From the NCBI GenBank assembly GCA_037349315.1, contig JBAIAC010000027.1, positions 22,546,501-22,610,500 on the forward strand: DNA of 64,000 bases, in the 5' to 3' direction. Under the pieces are notes generated by a model. The model was given only the letters and a program-made list of their open reading frames with translations, was not told where the DNA came from and did no database searches. This DNA is from Chelydra serpentina. Its lineage: Eukaryota > Chordata > Testudines > Chelydridae. Positions 10,735 through 23,090 of the stretch are shown in pieces (position 1 is the stretch's first letter; every line of letters starts with the position of its first letter). A program made the translations under genes and the position numbers.

Positions 10735-10912
10735 CAAAGCCGGCGCTAGGCACCAGCCTAGGAAGCACATGCTTGGGGCGGCACATTGTAAGGGGCGGCA
10801 TTCAGGCCATTCTTAGGGCAGCACATTCCGCTCTGCTCTTTTTTTGCTTTGGTGGCACTCGGGCTTTTTTTTTTTTTTGCCTGAGGCGGCAAAAAAGCCA
10901 GAGCTGGCCCTG
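10735..10912. mobile_element. Short hAT-type MITE with 8-bp target duplication
   Basis: The termini CAAAGCCGGCGCT and AGAGCTGGCCCTG are imperfect inverted repeats, and AACGCTAG is duplicated exactly at 10727-10734 and 10913-10920. The 178-bp interior is non-coding with T runs at about 10837-10878. The 8-bp duplication and CAGGGC-type ends point to the hAT superfamily. Confidence 0.88.
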
Positions 10913-10920
10913 AACGCTAG

Positions 10921-11746
10921 GGAGGAAAAGGGCCTCCAGTCGCCGGAGGGCGTTCTAGGGCCTGTGGTATGCAGGAGCTGATCTTAATAATCCCGTCTGG
11001 CCTTTCGATCCATGAAACCAGAGCCCATCCAGACTCTGTCTTGGGCCCTGCTCGGGGCTCGGTTTGAGTCAGGTGCGACTGTTCGGGTCAGTCCTAACTA
11101 AACCCATTTGCTCTTCCCCAGCTAGGCCATAGGGAACATGACCCTAGGGGCTGTTTCTCCTTTCCCTTCACCAGGGAGATTCTGGAGTAACCGCACTCAT
11201 GTCAGGGGAGTTAAAGCCAGTGTAAGTGCATGGAGACTCTTGGTAATGGGCTAAATTCAGCAGTGCCAGAAATCACAGCACAGCTTGTCTCCATGGCCTT
11301 GTGCAATTAGTGGGGAATTTAGGAGCATTTCCCACCCTCTGCCCAGGTGTAAGTGACAACACAAGGAGCAGGGCCAGGACAAATCAGACCATTAGGTGTA
11401 TATGGGTCAGTGCCAAAGCAGGCAAACTTGCACTGGTGTGGCATTTCTCTTCAGAGCAGTAGAGCACTAGGGCAGGCTTGAAGGAATGAAGGCCTCTCTC
11501 CCCTCTCCTCTGGGTGCCCCTGCTGGCTGAGTCTCTGTCCTGGGCTCCCAGCTGGGAGAACCATTAATTCTCACCTCTCCTTTAGGATGTCCACACATTC
11601 AGCTATCTTAGGCTGGCGAGCAGAGTGCTATCAACAGCTGCCCATGGCTCCATGTGTCCCCACTTTCCCTCTTCTGAGTTGTCCCCAAATCAATAGCGTT
11701 CTGGCCACCCCTGCTGAGAATGTTCCCGGTGAGTTTGGAATTCATC
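10921..11746. other. Intron 4, unassigned
   Basis: I recognise no gene or repeat. Confidence 0.35.
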
Positions 11747-14700
11747 GAATCATAGAAGATTTGGGTTGGAAGAGACCTCAGGAGGTCTGAGGTCAATGGA
11801 CTTCACCTGAGTAGGGAAGGACTTCACCTGAGTAGGGAAGGAAATAGACTTCTAGGATGGAGGCTGTCACAACTGATCAAGAGAGCTTTAAACTAGGAAT
11901 TTGGGGGAGACGGTTGGGAGATGTCCAGGTAATCTCCATGCCAGATTTTAACATTAAGAGGGAAGAAAACGAAGTAAGAGAGGATATAGCCAGGGGTAGG
12001 AGAATGGACATAAGGAGGAAGGGCAGAGTGGATACTAGTCTAATAGGTCATACTGACAGTACAAAGTCCATACCAAATTGGGTAAAGAATGTGAGTGAGG
12101 CCAAACGGCAAAAATTAAGATGTTTGTACACCAATGCTTAGGTAACAAAATGGAGGAATTAGAGCTACTGGTCCAGGAAGTGAAACCAGATATTAGAGGA
12201 ATAACCGAAACACGGTGGAATAATAGTCATGACTGGAGTACAGGTATTGAAGGGTATGTGCTGTTTAGGAAAGATAGAAATAAAGGTAAAGGTGGGGGAG
12301 TAGCATTGTATATCAATGATGAGGTAGACTGTAAAGAAATAAAAAGTGATGGAATGAATAAGACAGAGTCTGTCTGGGCAAAAATCACACTGGGGAAGAA
12401 AACTACTAGAACCTCCCCTGGGATAGTGCTTGGGGTGTGCTATAGACCACCGGGATCTAATTTGGATATGGATAGAGACCTCTTTAATGTTTTTAAGGAA
12501 GTAAATACTAATGGGAACTGTGTGATCATGGGAGACTTCAACTTCCCAGATATAGATTGGAGAACAAGTGCTAGTAATAATAATAGGGCTCAGATTTTCC
12601 TAGATGTGATAGCTGATAAATTCCTTCATCAAGTAGTTGCTGAACCAACAAGGGGGGATGCCATTTTAGATTTGGTTTTGGTGAGTAGTGAGGACCTCAT
12701 TGAAGAAATGGTTGTAGGGGACAACCTTGGTTCGAGTGATCATGAGCTAATTCAGTTCAAGCTAAATGGAAGGATAAACAAAAATAAATCTGAGACTAGG
12801 GTTTTTGATTTCAAAAGGGCTAACTTTAATAAATTAAGGAAATTAGTTAGGGAAGTGGATTGGACTAAAGAATTTATGGATCTAAAGGCGGAGGAGGCCT
12901 GGGATTACTTCAAGTTAAAGTTGCAGAAACTATCAGAAGCCTGTATCCCAAGAAAGGGGAAACAATTCATAGGCAGGAGTCTTAGACCAAGCTGGATGAG
13001 CAAGCATCTCAGAGATGTGATTAAGGAAAAACAGAAAGCATACAAGGAGTGGAAGATGGGAGGGATCAGCAAAGAAACCTACCTTATTGAGGTCAGAGCA
13101 TGTAGGGATAAACTGAGACAGGCTAAAAGTCGTGTAGAATTGGACCTTGCAAAGGGAATTAAAACCAATAGTAAAAGGTTTTAAAATAGGAAGAAAACAA
13201 AGAAAGAAGAAGTGGGACCACTAAACACTGAGGATGGAGTGGAGGTTAAGGATAATCTAGGCATGGCCCAATATCTAAACAAATACTTTGCCTCAGTCTT
13301 TAATGAGGCTAATGTGGAACTTAGGGATAGTGGCAGCATGACAAATGGGAATAAGGATGTGGGGGTAGATATTACCATATCCGAGGTAGAAGCCAAACTC
13401 GAACAGCTTAATGGGAGTAAATCGGGCAGCCCAGATAATCTTCATCCAAGAATATTAAAGGAACTGGCACATGAAATTGCAAGCCCATTAGCAAAAATTT
13501 TTAATGAATCTCTAAACTCAGGGGTTGTACCGTTTGACTGGAGAATAGCTAATATCGTTCCTATTTTTAAGAAAGGGGGAAAAAGTGACCTGGGTAACTA
13601 CAGGCCTGTTAGTTTGACATCTGTAGTATGCAAGGTCTTGGAAAAAATTTTGAAGGAGAAAGTAGTTAAGGACCTTGAGGTCAATGGCAATTGGGACAAA
13701 TTACAACATGGTTTTACAAAAGGTAGATCGTGCCAAACCAACTTGATCTCCTTCTTTGAGAAAGTAACAGATTTTGTAGATAAAGGAAACGCAGTGGATC
13801 TAATCTACCTCGATTTCAGTAAGGCATTTGATACAGTACCACATGAGGAATTATTGGTTAAATTGGAAAAGATGGGGATCAATATGAAAATTGAGAGGTG
13901 GATAAGGAACTGGTTAAAGGGGAGACTACAGCGGGTCATACTGAAAGGTGAACTGTCAGGTTGGAGGGAGGTTACTAGTGGAGTTCCTCAAGGTTCAGTT
14001 TTGGGACCAATTTTATTTAATCTATTTATTACTGACCTCGGCACCAAAAGTGGGAGTGGGCTAATAAAGTTTGCGGATGACACGAAGTTGGGAGGTATTG
14101 CCAATTCAGAAAGGATCGGGATATCCTACAGGAAGATCTGGATGACCTTGTAAACTGGAGTAATAGTAATAGGATGAAATTTAATAGTGAGAAGTGTAAG
14201 GTTATGCATGTAGGGATTAATAACAAGACTTTTAGTTATAAGATGGGGACACATCAGTTGGAAGTAACGGAAGAGGAGAAGGACCTCGGAGTCCTGGTTG
14301 ATCATAGGATGACTATGAGTCGCCAATGTGATGTGGCCGTGAAAAAAGCTAATGCGGTCTTGGGATGCATTAGGCGAGGTATTTCTAGTAGAGATAAGGA
14401 GGTGGTAGTACCGTTATCCAAGGCATTGGTGAGACCTCATTTGGAATACTGTGTGCAGTTCTGGTCTCCCATGTTTAAGAAGGATGAATTCAAACTGGAA
14501 CAGGTACAAAGAAGGGCCACTAGGATGATCCGAGGAATGGAAAACCTGTCGTATGAAAGGAGACTCAAGGAGCTTGGTTTGTTTACCTTAACCAACAGAA
14601 GGCTGAGGGGAGATATGATTGCTCTCTTTAAATATATTAGAGGGATAAATACCAGGGAGGGAGAGGAATTATTTCAGCTCAGTACCAATGTGGACACAAG

Positions 14701-16348
14701 AACAAATGGATATAAACTGGCCATCAGGAAGTTTAGACTTGAAATTAGACGAAGGTTTCTAACCATCAGAGGAGTGAAGTTCTGGAACAGCCTTCCAAGG
14801 GAAGCAGTGGGGGCAAAAGACCTATCTGGCTTGAAGATTAAGCTAGATACGTTTATGGAGGAGATGGTTTGATGGGATACCATGATCTTAGTCAAAGGTC
14901 AATTAATTGCCATCAGTGGTAAATAGGACCAATGGTCAATGATGGGATGTTAGAAGTTACTACAGAGAACTTTTTCCTGGGTGTCTGGCTGGTGAGTCTT
15001 GCCCACATGCTCAGGGTTCAGCTGATCGCCATATTTGGGGTTGGGAAGGAATTTTCCTCCAGGGTAGATCGGCAGAGGCCCTGGAGGTTTTTCACCTTCC
15101 TCTGCAGCATGGGGCACGGGTCACTTACTGGAGAATTCTCTGCATCTTGAAGTCTTTAAACCATGATTTGAGGACTTCAATAGCTGAGACATAGGTGAGA
15201 GAATTATTCCAGGAGTGGGTGGGTGAGATTTTGTGGCCTGCATTATGTAGGAGGTCAGACTAGATGATCATAATGGTCCCTTCTGACCTTAAAGTCTATG
15301 CGTCTATAACCCCCTGCTCAAAGCAGGACCAACCCCAACTAAATCATCCCAGTCAAGGCCTTGTCAAGCTGGGCCTTAAAAACCTCTAAGGATGGAGATT
15401 CCACCACTTCCCTCAGTAACTCATTCCAGTGCTTCACCACCCTCCTAGTGAAATAGTGTTTTCTAATATCCAGCCTAGACCTCCCCCACTGCAACTTGTG
15501 ACCATTACTCCTTGTTCTGTCATCTGCCACCACTGAGAATAGCCTAGCTCCATCCTCATTGGAGCCCCACTTCAGGTAGTTGAAGGCTGCTGTCAAATCC
15601 CCCCTCACTCGTCTCTTCTGCAGACTAAACAAGCCCCGTTCCCTCAGCTGCTCCTCATAAGTCATGTGCCTCAGCCCCCGAATCATTTTTGTTGCCCTCT
15701 GCTGGACTCTTTCCAATTTGTCCACATCCTTCTTGTAGTGGAGGGCCCACAACTGGACGCAATACTCCAGATGTTACCTCACCAGTGCCGAATAGAGGGA
15801 AATAATCACTTCCCTCAATCCGCTGGCAATGCTCCTACTAATACAGCCCAATATGCCATTAGCCTTCTTGGCAACAAGGGCACACTGCTGACTCATATCC
15901 AGCTTTTCATCCACTGTAATCCCCAGGTCCTTTTCTGCAGAACTGCTGCTTAGCCAGTCAGTCCCTAGTATGTAGCAGTGCATGGGATTCTCCCATCCTA
16001 AGTGCAGAACTCTGCACTTGTCCTTGTTGAACCTCATCAGATTTCTTTTGGCCCAATCCTCTAATTTGTCTAGGTCACTCTGGACCCCGTCCCTACCCTC
16101 CAGCGTATCAACCACTCCTCCCAGCTTAGTGTCATCAGCCAGATCATTGATAAAGATGTTGAAGAGAACCGGCCCTGGGACCGACCACCGGGGCACTCCG
16201 CTTCATACCAGCTGCCAACTAGACATCAAGCCGTTGATCACTACCCATTGAGCCCGACCATCTAGCCAGTTTTTTATCCACTTTATATTCCATTCATCCA
16301 ATCCATACTTTTAAAACTTGCTGGCAAGAATACTGTGGTATCTTGTGG
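11747..16348 (-). mobile_element. CR1 LINE (antisense) split by a younger CR1
   Basis: The 3' tail occupies 11747-11787 and the rest resumes at 15308 and runs to about 16348. On the minus strand this gives the end of ORF2 from the RT palm-distal region ([18 protein letters not shown]) to the stop. Several frameshifts and stops break the frame. The junction lacks about 9 bases (the ATCTAGTCC seen in other copies), so the inner insertion was accompanied by a small target deletion. Confidence 0.88.
11788..15307 (+). mobile_element. Long CR1 LINE with near-complete ORF2, inserted in another CR1
   Basis: This is the longest LINE in the window (3.5 kb), in sense with SEPTIN4. The 11857-12141 frame matches the region leading into ORF2 (ends LRCLYTNA). 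Bases 12120-13184 encode the apurinic-like endonuclease domain with ITETRW, GVCYRPPG, MGDFNFPDIDW and SSDHE. The same frame continues as the reverse transcriptase from 13212 with [26 protein letters not shown] and FADDTKLGG, separated only by a TAA at 13182-13184. A frameshift near 14118 moves the C-terminal region to the 14174-14872 frame. The 3' UTR runs to TCTATGCGTCTAT. It is inactive now, yet only a few lesions from open. Confidence 0.94.
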
Positions 16349-16654
16349 TATCAGCTCTGGCGTTCAGCAGTTACCCTGTGACTGGCAGACAGAGAGATGC
16401 CATGGAGTGACCAAGGCTAATTAGGCTTCTGGGGCCCAGGAGAAAATCAAGGGCCAGGATATCTTTCTTCTCCTAGGCCCTAACCTGTTCCTTTCAGGAG
16501 AGGGCCTAACACCTGAGATCCAGCCAGACTGCGGCCCCCTCTGTCACTTCCATTTGGCCGTCACCCAGCAGGTGGGGGAACTGCAGGCAGCGTGTCACTG
16601 CCATGCTCCATGCCCTTTCCAGGCTCTCCCTCTGATCCCAGCTCCCATGCAAAG
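16349..16654. other. Intron 4, unassigned
   Basis: I recognise no feature here. Confidence 0.35.
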
Positions 16655-16659
16655 CTCCC

Positions 16660-18206
16660 TGTGATGGGTTCGGTCACAGGGACACCCTTGGGACTGTCAC
16701 CTGATGTGCTGAAATTATCTCTGAACCCGTTTTCCCTGCCAGTTTGGGACTCCAGAACCCGGCCTTGTTGAGCCGGACACGCCAGCCTGCTGCAACACAG
16801 ACCCAGGTCTGGTCCATGCCCCCAAAGCTGCAGACTTTAACCAAAAACTGCTCAGCACATCACCTATTTCCAGCACCCAGACACCCAGTTCCCAATGGGC
16901 TTCAATCCCCAAATACATCTGTTTTACTCTGTATAAAGGTTATACAGGATAAACTCATAACTTGTCCGCCCCCTATAACACTGATCATCAAATCATAGAA
17001 GATGAGGATTGGAAGAGACCTCAGGAGGTCATCTAGTCCAACCGCCTGCTCAAAGCAGGACCAACCCCAACTAAATCATCCCAGCCAGGGCTTTGTCAAG
17101 CCGGGCCTTAAAAACCTCTAAGGATGGAAATTCCACCACCTCCCTACATAACCTATTCCAGTGCTTCACCACCCTACTAGTGAAATAGTGTTTCCTAATA
17201 TCCAGCCTAGACCTCCCCCACTGCAACTTGAGACCATTGCTGCTTGTTCTGTCATCTGCCACCACTGAGAACAGCCGAGCTCCATCCTCTTTGGAACCGC
17301 CCTTCAGGTAGTCGAAGGCTGCTGTCAAATCCCCCCTCATTCTTCTCTTCTCTGATAGAGATATGCACAGCTGTTTGCTCCCCCAGATATTAATCACTTA
17401 CTCTGGGTTTGTTAATAAACAAAAGTGATTTTATTAAGTATAAAAATTAGGATTTAAGTGGTTTCAAGTAATAACAGACAGAACAAAGTAAGTCACCAAG
17501 CAAAATAAAGCAAAAATACGCAAGTCTAAGCCTAATACATTAAGAAACTGATTACAGGTAATATCTCACCCTCAGTGTTCCATTAAACTCCTTTCACAGA
17601 CTAGACTCCTTCCTACTGTGGGCCCAATCCTTTCCCCTGGTACAGTCCTTGATAGTTCCAGCGGATATCTTAGATGGAAACTAGGTGTTTTCTCATGACT
17701 GGCAGCCCCCTTTGTTCTGTTCCACCCCCTTTTATAGCTTTGGCACAAGGCGGGAATCTTTTGTTTCTCTGGGTTCCCACCCCTCATTCTAAATGGAAAA
17801 GTACCAGATTTAAGATGGATTCCAGTATCATGTGACATGGTCACATGTCCTGTGAGACCTCATTTTTCATTACCCACAGGCTTGCCCACACGTACACAGG
17901 AAGGCTTGCAGGTAAATAAACCATCTACAACCAATTGTCCTAGTCAATGGGAGCCATCAAGATTCTAAACCACCATTAGTGGCCCACACTTTGCATAATT
18001 ACAATGGGACCTCAGAGTTATACTTCATATTTCTAGCTTCAAATACAAGAATGATACATGCATACAAATAGGATGAACACACTCAGTAGATTATAAGCTT
18101 TGTCATGATATCTTACAAGAGACCTTTTGCATAAAGCATGTTCCAGTTACATCATAGTCACATTTATAAGCATACCTTCATAAAGCATATGGAGTGCAAC
18201 GTTACA
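16660..18206 (-). mobile_element. Solo LTR of an endogenous retrovirus-like element, split by CR1
   Basis: The block begins TGTGATGGGTTCGG and ends GTTACA, so it has TG/CA termini in both readings. It is flanked by CTCCC (16655-16659) and CTCCG (18207-18211), a likely 5-bp duplication with one change. No internal coding region is present, so it is a solo LTR of about 1.18 kb once the CR1 at 16986-17351 is removed. Strand is tentative; the sequence recalls an abundant turtle LTR. It is non-coding. Confidence 0.72.
16986..17351 (-). mobile_element. CR1 LINE fragment inside the solo LTR
   Basis: This is a CR1 3' end in minus orientation (tail at the low-coordinate side, ORF2 C-terminus toward 17351). 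CTGAT occurs on both sides (16981-16985 and 17352-17356) and the LTR reads continuously once it is removed, so this is a genuine secondary insertion. Confidence 0.9.
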
Positions 18207-18211
18207 CTCCG

Positions 18212-19270
18212 CTCCTCAGGGATGACTGGAGTCTGGGTGGTTACAAACTTCCCACAGGAAATCAAACCACCAGAAGGACAGGAGAGATGCCCGAGCGGCC
18301 AGGGCAGAGTCCTGTGTGTGTGGTCAGTGCCTAGGTACTGGGCGAGTGGGGCCAGCATTGTACCCCTCAGAGGGGACTCTGTATAGCTCTCCCTCATCCC
18401 ACAGGAACTGGGGGCTCTGCTGCCTTCGTGGCAGTGCATAGTCCCCGTTCCTCCCTGCCCATGCCCAGCTTGGCTCCATTGCTCCCGCTGACCTGTTGGA
18501 GCTTGTCCGGTTCAGCAGAAGGTCGAACCCCCTTTAAGGCTGTCTGCAACCCTCCCTGCACCGAGTTCCCCTCCAAGGCAGTGTGGCAGGGTTAATGTAG
18601 GCACAAACCGCAGCGTGGCCTGGGAGTGGCTCCTGCTCAGCCTGCTTGCCCTGCCCTGGTGAGTGTAAGGAGCCCAGACTCCTCTGGAAATCGCTGTGGG
18701 ACTGACTCTCCCATCACTCCCTTCACGCCGCCCTGCCCAGATGCTCCCTGACTGGGGCTGCCCCTTTTCCTCTCTCTCAGGAGCCCTGCAGCTGCCTCTT
18801 CTCCACTCGTCTTTCTACCTCCCTGCCCGCCATGCATTACCATCAGAGGAGCAGAGCAGTGGGGGAAGAGGGAGCCAGGAGCTCTCTCACCCCCGGCCCC
18901 TGCACCCCTGAACAAGGGCCAGTCCCAGTCGATGGGCCTGCAGTCAGGAGAGCACAAGGGCTGTCCCCTCTGAGCGTCCAGGGACACAGATCGCCCCAGA
19001 GAGCAAGAGGAGGAGCTGAGAAGAGGCCAGGCCGTAGACCTGCCCCCATCCAGCCCTGCCCCATGTGCTGCGGAGCTGAGACAATCACTGGCGTGGCACA
19101 GCTCTGCATCACCCTAGGCTGCGCCTGTGCTCACTGGTACCTGGCGCAGGCTGGCCTTGCAGCTGCCCCACGGTAACTGATCTGGGCCTCCGCCGTCCTG
19201 GTGCAGCCAAGCTCAGCTCCCCCGGGCCCCTGCCGGATCAGCCCACTGACTGCTTCTGTTGCTGTTCCAG
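18212..19270. other. Intron 4, 3' part, unassigned
   Basis: I recognise no repeat or gene. The stretch ends in the acceptor TGCTGTTCCAG at 19260-19270. Confidence 0.4.
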
Positions 19271-19394
19271 AGCGCATTACTCAGACAGTGGAGATCACCA
19301 AACACGTGGTGGACATTGAGGAGAAGGGGGTCAAACTGCGCCTGACCATTGTGGACACCCCAGGATTCGGTGACGCCGTGAACAACACGGAATG
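19271..19394 (+). CDS. SEPTIN4: SEPTIN4 exon 5 (switch II / G3)
   Basis: This exon encodes [20 protein letters not shown] and on to [17 protein letters not shown]. It contains the G3 motif DTPG that senses the gamma phosphate. The conserved threonine of the switch I region is present (ITQT). The acceptor is TTCCAG|AG and the donor is AATG|GTACGT; the exon ends two bases into a cysteine codon. Confidence 0.96.
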
Positions 19395-21831
19395 GTACGT
19401 CCCACAGGAGGGGGAGGGGCCATGCCTGGCAGGATGAGCCGGAGCCCAGGCAGCCACGCCCACTGGGCAGGCTGGCCCCGGAGAGAACACAAATGATAGC
19501 AAGTACTAGATGAGCGCAGGCCACTGCACCCGAACCAGCTGGCTTGCGCAGGTGAGCCCTGCCTCACCGAACTGCTCACATCCTCCGGGGTGGGGGGCAG
19601 CAGAGACTGGAGGAGGCTGGAGGTACAAATCAGGCTTTCTGCTAATTGCCTGGAAGCCTGGTGCTCAGCGGCTGCGCGGGGCAGACACTGGTCTGGAGAG
19701 AGGAACATACAAGCAGTAGTAACTGAGCCATCGTGTACAAAGGGGTCAAGCTGGAGGGCAGTCCTGGGGTCAGCGCTTGTCTGTACAGTTATTGATGACC
19801 CCAGAGAGGGGGCTGAACAAGGTGGCAATGTTCATGGCCGGCCCAGGCTGCCTGGCTTCCCAGGCTGCCTGGCGGGGTAAATGTCCGCTCTGGTCTGGCT
19901 GTTTGTTGCTCCTGTGATTTATCGGCACAATGCATGCACCGCAGCGGAGGGACTCAGCCAGGAAAATGCCTTTGGAAAGCCAGCTTGGCGCACTCCAGTT
20001 CTTACATCCGCCAAAGCTCCAGGGCCAGTGATGTGTGCATGCAGACCCTGACCCAGTCTGTGGTGTGAGCTTCGCCCATTAATACATCCCATTGTTCTGG
20101 GTTCATTTTTGCCAGTAAGTCTGGCTCATGGTGCAGAGAAACACTTAAGCTTCAGCCAAAGGAAAGAATGCCACCTAGCTCTTAAACAGCACTCCAGAGG
20201 GTAGGATCCTTATCCTCATTTTACAGATGGGGAAACTGAGGCACGGGGCAGTGACTTGCCCAAGGTCACCCAGCCAGCCAGTGACAGAGCTGGGAGTAGA
20301 CCCCAGGTCTCCTGAGTCCCAGTCCAGTGCTCTACCCACTGGGAAACACTGCCTTTCCCCAGACACAGCTACTGATCAGACAAACCATATGGCCAACCTT
20401 AAAAGTCCAACAATCCTGACCCAGACGCCAACAGATGATGAGACCAACCCAGCGACTGAAAGATTTACCAGAAAAGACGAGTGGCTTTTTCTCTGTTTGT
20501 TTGATCAGCTTCCCACCCCCTGTGTGCCAGGCACAGCGGGACTGACTCTGCCACATGCCCAGGGAGGCAGCTGTGGTTCCCGCTGCAGAGGGGCATGCCC
20601 CAGTGGTGCTGTGCCCTGTCTGAACACACATCAGAGACAGCCCTGCCCTGAAGAGCTTACCCTGGAATGCAGAGCACAGGGGTGCATGGGGCGGTGGGAA
20701 CTGGAAATGGGGCAGAGCCCCCAGACATGTGTGGGAGCTACACAGGGCAGGATTCAAACTGGTGACAGACACCCAGTGTCCTCCCCTCCTATCTGTAACA
20801 GGTGCGAAGGAGAGCGAGGCTGCTCTCTTAAATCAAGTTCAGGACCAAGCTCTCCTGCCCTGGACACAGGCACAATCCCACCCCAACAGCTGCTCTCGGT
20901 CTGAGGCTGCTGCAAACAGCCAGCTCCCATTAACCCAATAAATAATAAACTGCACCAGCAGAACGATTGTTAGTACAGTGTCCCCATTCACTCCTCATAG
21001 CACGGCTTAAAGGCTAGACCCCTGCTGACAGTCACACCAGGCTCCTCTGCCTAGCAGCTCGTGTCTACATTTACTGCTCCTCTGGCTTAGCAGCTGGGTG
21101 TGAACCCACCATCTTTAGATCCATAGCTCAGACCTCTTCTACGTTAACTGCTGTTCTCCGTGGGCTGACCTGTACAGGACACAACGAACTCTCCCCTGTC
21201 CAGTGGGCTACACAAGTATTTGTGAGACAGCAGCAGAACAGGGGGCAGCGGGAGCTGTGGTTTGTCTTCCTGCCTGAGGGAGCAGATTGCAAGCTAGTGC
21301 TCATAGCCAGTGCAGTGCCTGTGTGGGGGTCATCGGGGGCACTGAACCTGGCACCACGGCGGGGGGGCGGGGGGGGGCATGAGCTTCTACCCCTTGAGCT
21401 AAGGTGGCAGCTATCACAACCTGTCTAATCGCAGCGTCCCAGATCTCCTGATTTGGCACATCACTTCTGCCAGGCGAGGGGTGGCTCTGTTACATTTCCA
21501 GCACTTTATGATGTGCTCTTGCACGTGCTCTGTTATCTTAGCGGGGGCCTGGCTGGAGGCCAGTTCCCCAGGCCTGCGAGGTTAATGCGGGATGCGAGGC
21601 TGACAGAGGATGAGAATTTCCCCTGATTGCCCTCCGCCATTGGCACTGTGTGTTTCAGCGCTAGTGACGCTCATAGCTTCTCCCGGCTGGAGGGGTGCAG
21701 CCTCTCCCGGCAGCTCCCCCAGGCCAATGGAAGCAGGCTAATTCCGTTACATTTCCTAGTGCAGAGTTCTTTTAACATGCCGGCCGACTGGCCTCGCTTG
21801 GCTTTCTGCAGCCTGTCCCCTCTCTCCACAG
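19395..21831. other. Intron 5
   Basis: Apart from a MIR-like SINE at about 20195-20362, I see no supported feature. A short G-run stretch lies at about 21358-21380. The intron ends TCTCTCCACAG. Confidence 0.5.
20195..20362 (-). mobile_element. MIR-like ancient SINE
   Basis: The blocks CCTCATTTTACAGATGGGGA, AACTGAGGCAC and CTTGCCCAAGGTCACCCAGC, with a GAGCTGGGA run, form the core of the amniote-wide MIR/CORE-SINE family in minus orientation. It is diverged from the consensus and old. Confidence 0.85.
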
Positions 21832-21966
21832 CTGGAAACCTGTGGCTGATTACATAGATCAGCAATTTGAGCAATATTTCCGAGATGAGAGCGGCCTGAA
21901 CCGGAAGAACATCCAGGACAACCGCGTGCACTGCTGCCTCTACTTCATCTCGCCCTTTGGACATGG
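21832..21966 (+). CDS. SEPTIN4: SEPTIN4 exon 6
   Basis: This exon encodes [40 protein letters not shown] and PFGHG, which form the septin dimer interface and hydrophobic core. The acceptor is TCCACAG|C and the donor is CATGG|GTAGGG. Reading past the donor meets TAG at 21968-21970 at once (see findings). Confidence 0.96.
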
Positions 21967-22195
21967 GTAGGGGACATCCAGCCACGGCCGATCCCTCCCT
22001 CCTTCCCTGAGAATGTGAAACCACCTTCCCCACGGGTCTAGGCACGCACTAGTGAGTGAGGCGTGCAGCTCAGTAAATGAGGGTGGGCCCACAGTGTGAT
22101 GCTCGCGGCGCTGGACTCCCAGCCAAGCACTGACCGCACTGCTGCAGGAGTCTTGACTGAGGGCTGCTGTGGGAACGCTTGCATTGCAGGGGGCT

Positions 22196-23090
22196 CAGCA
22201 GGCAGCGGGGAGGCAATGCTTGGGGGATGCTCGCACTGCCGGAGTCCTGGCTGGGCACTGCCAGGGCACTGCTCTGGGGAAGCTCACACTGTGGAGTTCC
22301 CAGCTTGCACTGCCAGGGCAATGCTTGGCGGATGCTCGCACTGCCGGAGTCCTGGCTGGGCACTGCCAGGGCACTGCTCTGGGGAAGCTCACACTGTGGA
22401 GTTCCCAGCTTGCACTGCCAGGGCAATGCTTGGGGGATGCTCGCACTGCCGGAGTCCTGGCTGGGCACTGCCAGGGCACTGCTCTGGGGAAGCTCACACT
22501 GTGGAGTTCCCAGCTTGCACTGCCAGGGCAATGCTTGGCGGATGCTCGCACTGCCGGAGTCCTGGCTGGGCACTGCCAGGGCACTGCTCTGGGGAAGCTC
22601 ACACTGTGGAGTTCCCAGCTTGCACTGCCAGGGCAATGCTTGGCGGATGCTCGCACTGCCAGAGTCCTGGCTGGGCACTGCCAGGGCACTACTCTGGGGA
22701 AGCTCACACTGTGGAGTTCCCAGCTTGCACTGCCAGGGCAATGCTTGGCGGATGCTCGCACTGCCGGAGTCCTGGCTGGGCACTGCCAGGGCACTGCTCT
22801 GGGGAAGCTCACACTGTGGAGTTCCCAGCTTGCACTGCCAGGGCAATGCTTGGCGGATGCTCGCATTGCCGGAGTCCTGGCTGGGCACTGCCAGGGCACT
22901 GCTCTGGGGAAGCTCACACTGTGGAGTTCCCAGCTTGCACTGCCAGGGCAATGCTTGGCGGATGCTCGCACTGCCGGAGTCCTGGCTGGGCACTGCCAGG
23001 GCACTGCTCTGGGGAAGCTCACACTGTGGAGTTCCCAGCTTGCACTGCCAGGGCAATGCTTGGCGAATGCTCGCGCTGCCGGAGTCCTGT
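22196..23090. repeat. 105-bp minisatellite in intron 6, about 8.5 copies
   Basis: The marker ATGCTTGG(C/G)GGATGC starts at 22216 and recurs every 105 bp to 23056. Copies are almost identical. Because 105 is divisible by three, several frames on both strands stay open (up to 398 codons), giving spurious repetitive proteins. The array ends 58 bp before exon 7. Confidence 0.95.
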
